Below are positions 4,920-6,280 of a stretch of DNA of 6,280 bases, piece by piece. The notes under the pieces are model-generated. The model was not told where the DNA came from and did not search any database. It worked only from the letters and a program-made list of their open reading frames with translations. The DNA comes from Roseovarius sp. (GTDB lineage: Bacteria > Pseudomonadota > Alphaproteobacteria > Rhodobacterales > Rhodobacteraceae). Where the stretch lies: positions 1 through 6,280 of the forward strand of contig SLDH01000165.1 of NCBI GenBank assembly GCA_007125415.1, read 5' to 3'. Each line of letters opens with the position of its first letter. Position 1 is the first letter of the stretch. The translations under genes were made by a program, and so were the position numbers.

Positions 4920-6242
4920 ATGATACGCCTCATGAGCCTTTTGTTGACGGTCTTCGCCCTGGGGCTGCCTGCCGCCGCACAGGACAGCGGGCCCCTGCGG
5001 ATCGAGATCACCGAGGGCGTGATCGAGCCGGTGCCCTTCGCTGTGCCCGATTTCATCGGCGAGGGATCGACGGCGACACAGCTTGGTCGCCAGATTGCCG
5101 ATGTGATCGCCGCTGATCTGACGGGAACCGGATTGTTCCGCAGGATTCCGTCCGACGCGTTCATCAGCCAGATCACCAGTTTTTCCAGCCCGGTCCAGTA
5201 TGCCGACTGGAAGGCCATCAACGCCCAGGCGCTGGTCAGCGGCGCGGTGCGCGTCGATGCCGCCGGACAGGTCGTGGTGCAGTTCCGCATTTATGATGTC
5301 TTTGCCGGGCAGGAACTGGGTCAGGGCCTGCAACTGGTGGGCACGCAGGAGGGCTGGCGGCGCATTGCCCACAAGGTGGCCGATCAGGTGTATAGCCGCA
5401 TCACCGGCGAGGGCGGCTATTTCGACACCCGGGTGGTCTATGTGGCCGAGACCGGGCCCAAGGACGCCCGCCAGAAGCGCCTTGCGATCATGGATTACGA
5501 CGGGGCGAATGTGAAATATCTCACCGACAGCACCTCGCTCGTGCTGGCGCCGCGCTTCTCTCCCACCGGTGACAGGCTGCTCTATACAAGCTACGAATCC
5601 GGCTTTCCGCGTGTCTACCTCATGGATGTGGCCACGGTGGGGCGGCGCCCACTGGTGACGCGGGAAGGAACGATGAGCTTCGCGCCGCGCTTCTCGCCGG
5701 ACGGGCGCAGGATCATCTATTCGATCAGCCAGGGCGGCAATACCGATCTCTACACGATGAGCATCGATGGCGGGGCAGAGACACGGCTGACCAACACCCC
5801 TTCGATCGAAACCGCGCCCAGCTTCAGCCCCGATGGTCGTGAGATCGTCTTTGAAAGCGACAGATCGGGAACGTCGCAGCTTTACATCATGCCCAGCACA
5901 GGCGGCGAAGCGCGGCGCATCAGCAGCGGGTCGGGGCGCTACGGCACCCCCGTCTGGTCGCCACGCGGTGATCTCATTGCCTTCACCAAGCAGCATCAGG
6001 GGCGGTTTCACATCGGCGTGATGCGCACGGATGGCAGCGAAGAACGGTTGCTCACCGCCTCCTTTCTGGATGAGGGGCCGACATGGGCTCCCAATGGCCG
6101 TGTGATCATGTTCACCCGCGAAACCCAGGGCGAACAGGGGCGGGCGAGCCTCTACACGGTGGATGTCTCCGGGCGCAACCTGCGGCAGGTGCGCACCGAA
6201 ACCGGTGCCAGCGATCCTTCCTGGTCGCCTTTGCAGCAGTGA
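4920..6242 (+). CDS. tolB: TolB, periplasmic beta-propeller protein of the Tol-Pal system
   Basis: From ATG 4920 the protein has 440 residues, close to the family norm (430 in E. coli). It starts with a clear Sec signal peptide: Arg3, a hydrophobic core [11 protein letters not shown], and an AAA/Q cleavage site after residue 20. The N-terminal domain (about 25-165) includes [20 protein letters not shown], the segment corresponding to the TolA-interacting arm, and [17 protein letters not shown]. The rest is a six-bladed propeller. WD40-like repeats recur at about 44-residue spacing: APRFSPTGD (210-218), APRFSPDGR (255-263), APSFSPDGR (299-307), TPVWSPRGD (343-351), GPTWAPNGR (386-394) and DPSWSP (432-437). 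TolB binds Pal and is handled by energised TolA in the periplasm. A longer frame from ATG 4857 (461 residues, overlapping the tolA stop) is possible but would give an overlong, 42-residue signal region. Confidence 0.96.
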   Translation: MIRLMSLLLTVFALGLPAAAQDSGPLRIEITEGVIEPVPFAVPDFIGEGSTATQLGRQIADVIAADLTGTGLFRRIPSDAFISQITSFSSPVQYADWKAINAQALVSGAVRVDAAGQVVVQFRIYDVFAGQELGQGLQLVGTQEGWRRIAHKVADQVYSRITGEGGYFDTRVVYVAETGPKDARQKRLAIMDYDGANVKYLTDSTSLVLAPRFSPTGDRLLYTSYESGFPRVYLMDVATVGRRPLVTREGTMSFAPRFSPDGRRIIYSISQGGNTDLYTMSIDGGAETRLTNTPSIETAPSFSPDGREIVFESDRSGTSQLYIMPSTGGEARRISSGSGRYGTPVWSPRGDLIAFTKQHQGRFHIGVMRTDGSEERLLTASFLDEGPTWAPNGRVIMFTRETQGEQGRASLYTVDVSGRNLRQVRTETGASDPSWSPLQQ

Positions 6243-6280
6243 GACGGAAACAGGTGCGGATGCCTGTATAGATGTGCTAT
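6243..6280. other. Start of the tolB-pal intergenic region
   Basis: These 38 bases after the tolB stop contain no supported gene. ACAGG (6250-6254) and CCTGT (6263-6267) form a 5-bp stem with an 8-base loop, without a T run. TATAGA at 6267-6272 vaguely resembles a -10 box but has no matching -35 at 16-18 bases. The next gene expected from family order is pal, encoding the peptidoglycan-associated lipoprotein, beyond the window edge. Confidence 0.4.

Noticed and set aside
4779..6011. 410-codon open frame on the minus strand across tolB
   Set aside because: It lies entirely opposite a certain tolB and the end of tolA. Its Arg/His/Gly/Ala-rich translation shows no family motif, and long antisense frames are expected in GC-rich coding DNA.
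1..6280. A hidden mobile element, defence system or RNA gene
   Set aside because: Gene order is a standard conserved chromosomal block, all intergenic gaps are under 190 bases, and no transposase, integrase, tRNA-like or riboswitch-like pattern was seen.

Overview
The window reads as chromosomal DNA of an alphaproteobacterium, most likely a member of the Rhodobacterales/Roseobacter group. The reasons are the high G+C content, the order ruvA-ruvB-(conserved unknown)-ybgC-tolQ-tolR-tolA-tolB, the Pro/Glu-rich rather than Ala/Lys-rich TolA stalk, and an intergenic GGCGGGAGTATTTT-type repeat that I associate from memory with this group. All supported genes lie on the + strand.

Layout: positions 1-113 hold the 3' end of ruvA, followed after 3 bases by complete ruvB (117-1145), encoding the Holliday-junction branch-migration helicase. 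A 73-base gap with a small hairpin leads to a 208-residue cytosolic protein of unknown function (1219-1845). A 187-base intergenic region (1846-2032) follows. It carries a decayed direct repeat, a GC-rich hairpin with a short T tract, and a 22-base imperfect inverted repeat in an AT-rich patch. The tol block then begins: ybgC thioesterase (2033-2422), a 116-base gap with a weak terminator-like element, a palindrome and a promoter candidate, then tolQ (2539-3234), tolR (3238-3711), tolA (3721-4860) and tolB (start best placed at 4920, end 6242). The last 38 bases are non-coding; pal is expected just beyond the edge.

Function: RuvAB processes recombination intermediates. TolQ-TolR form the proton-driven inner-membrane motor, TolA is the periplasm-spanning energy transducer, and TolB is the periplasmic partner of TolA and Pal. 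Together they constrict the outer membrane at division and maintain envelope integrity. YbgC is the usual cytosolic companion of this operon. tolQ, tolR and tolA are almost contiguous, which points to one transcript and translational coupling.

This is a conserved housekeeping region. I see no mobile element, phage gene, CRISPR array, RNA gene or defence system, and nothing that I would call a new biological system. The most interesting points are the composite repeat at 1852-1988, the palindrome abutting the putative tolQ promoter, the unassigned protein between ruvB and ybgC, and the start-site ambiguity of tolB.
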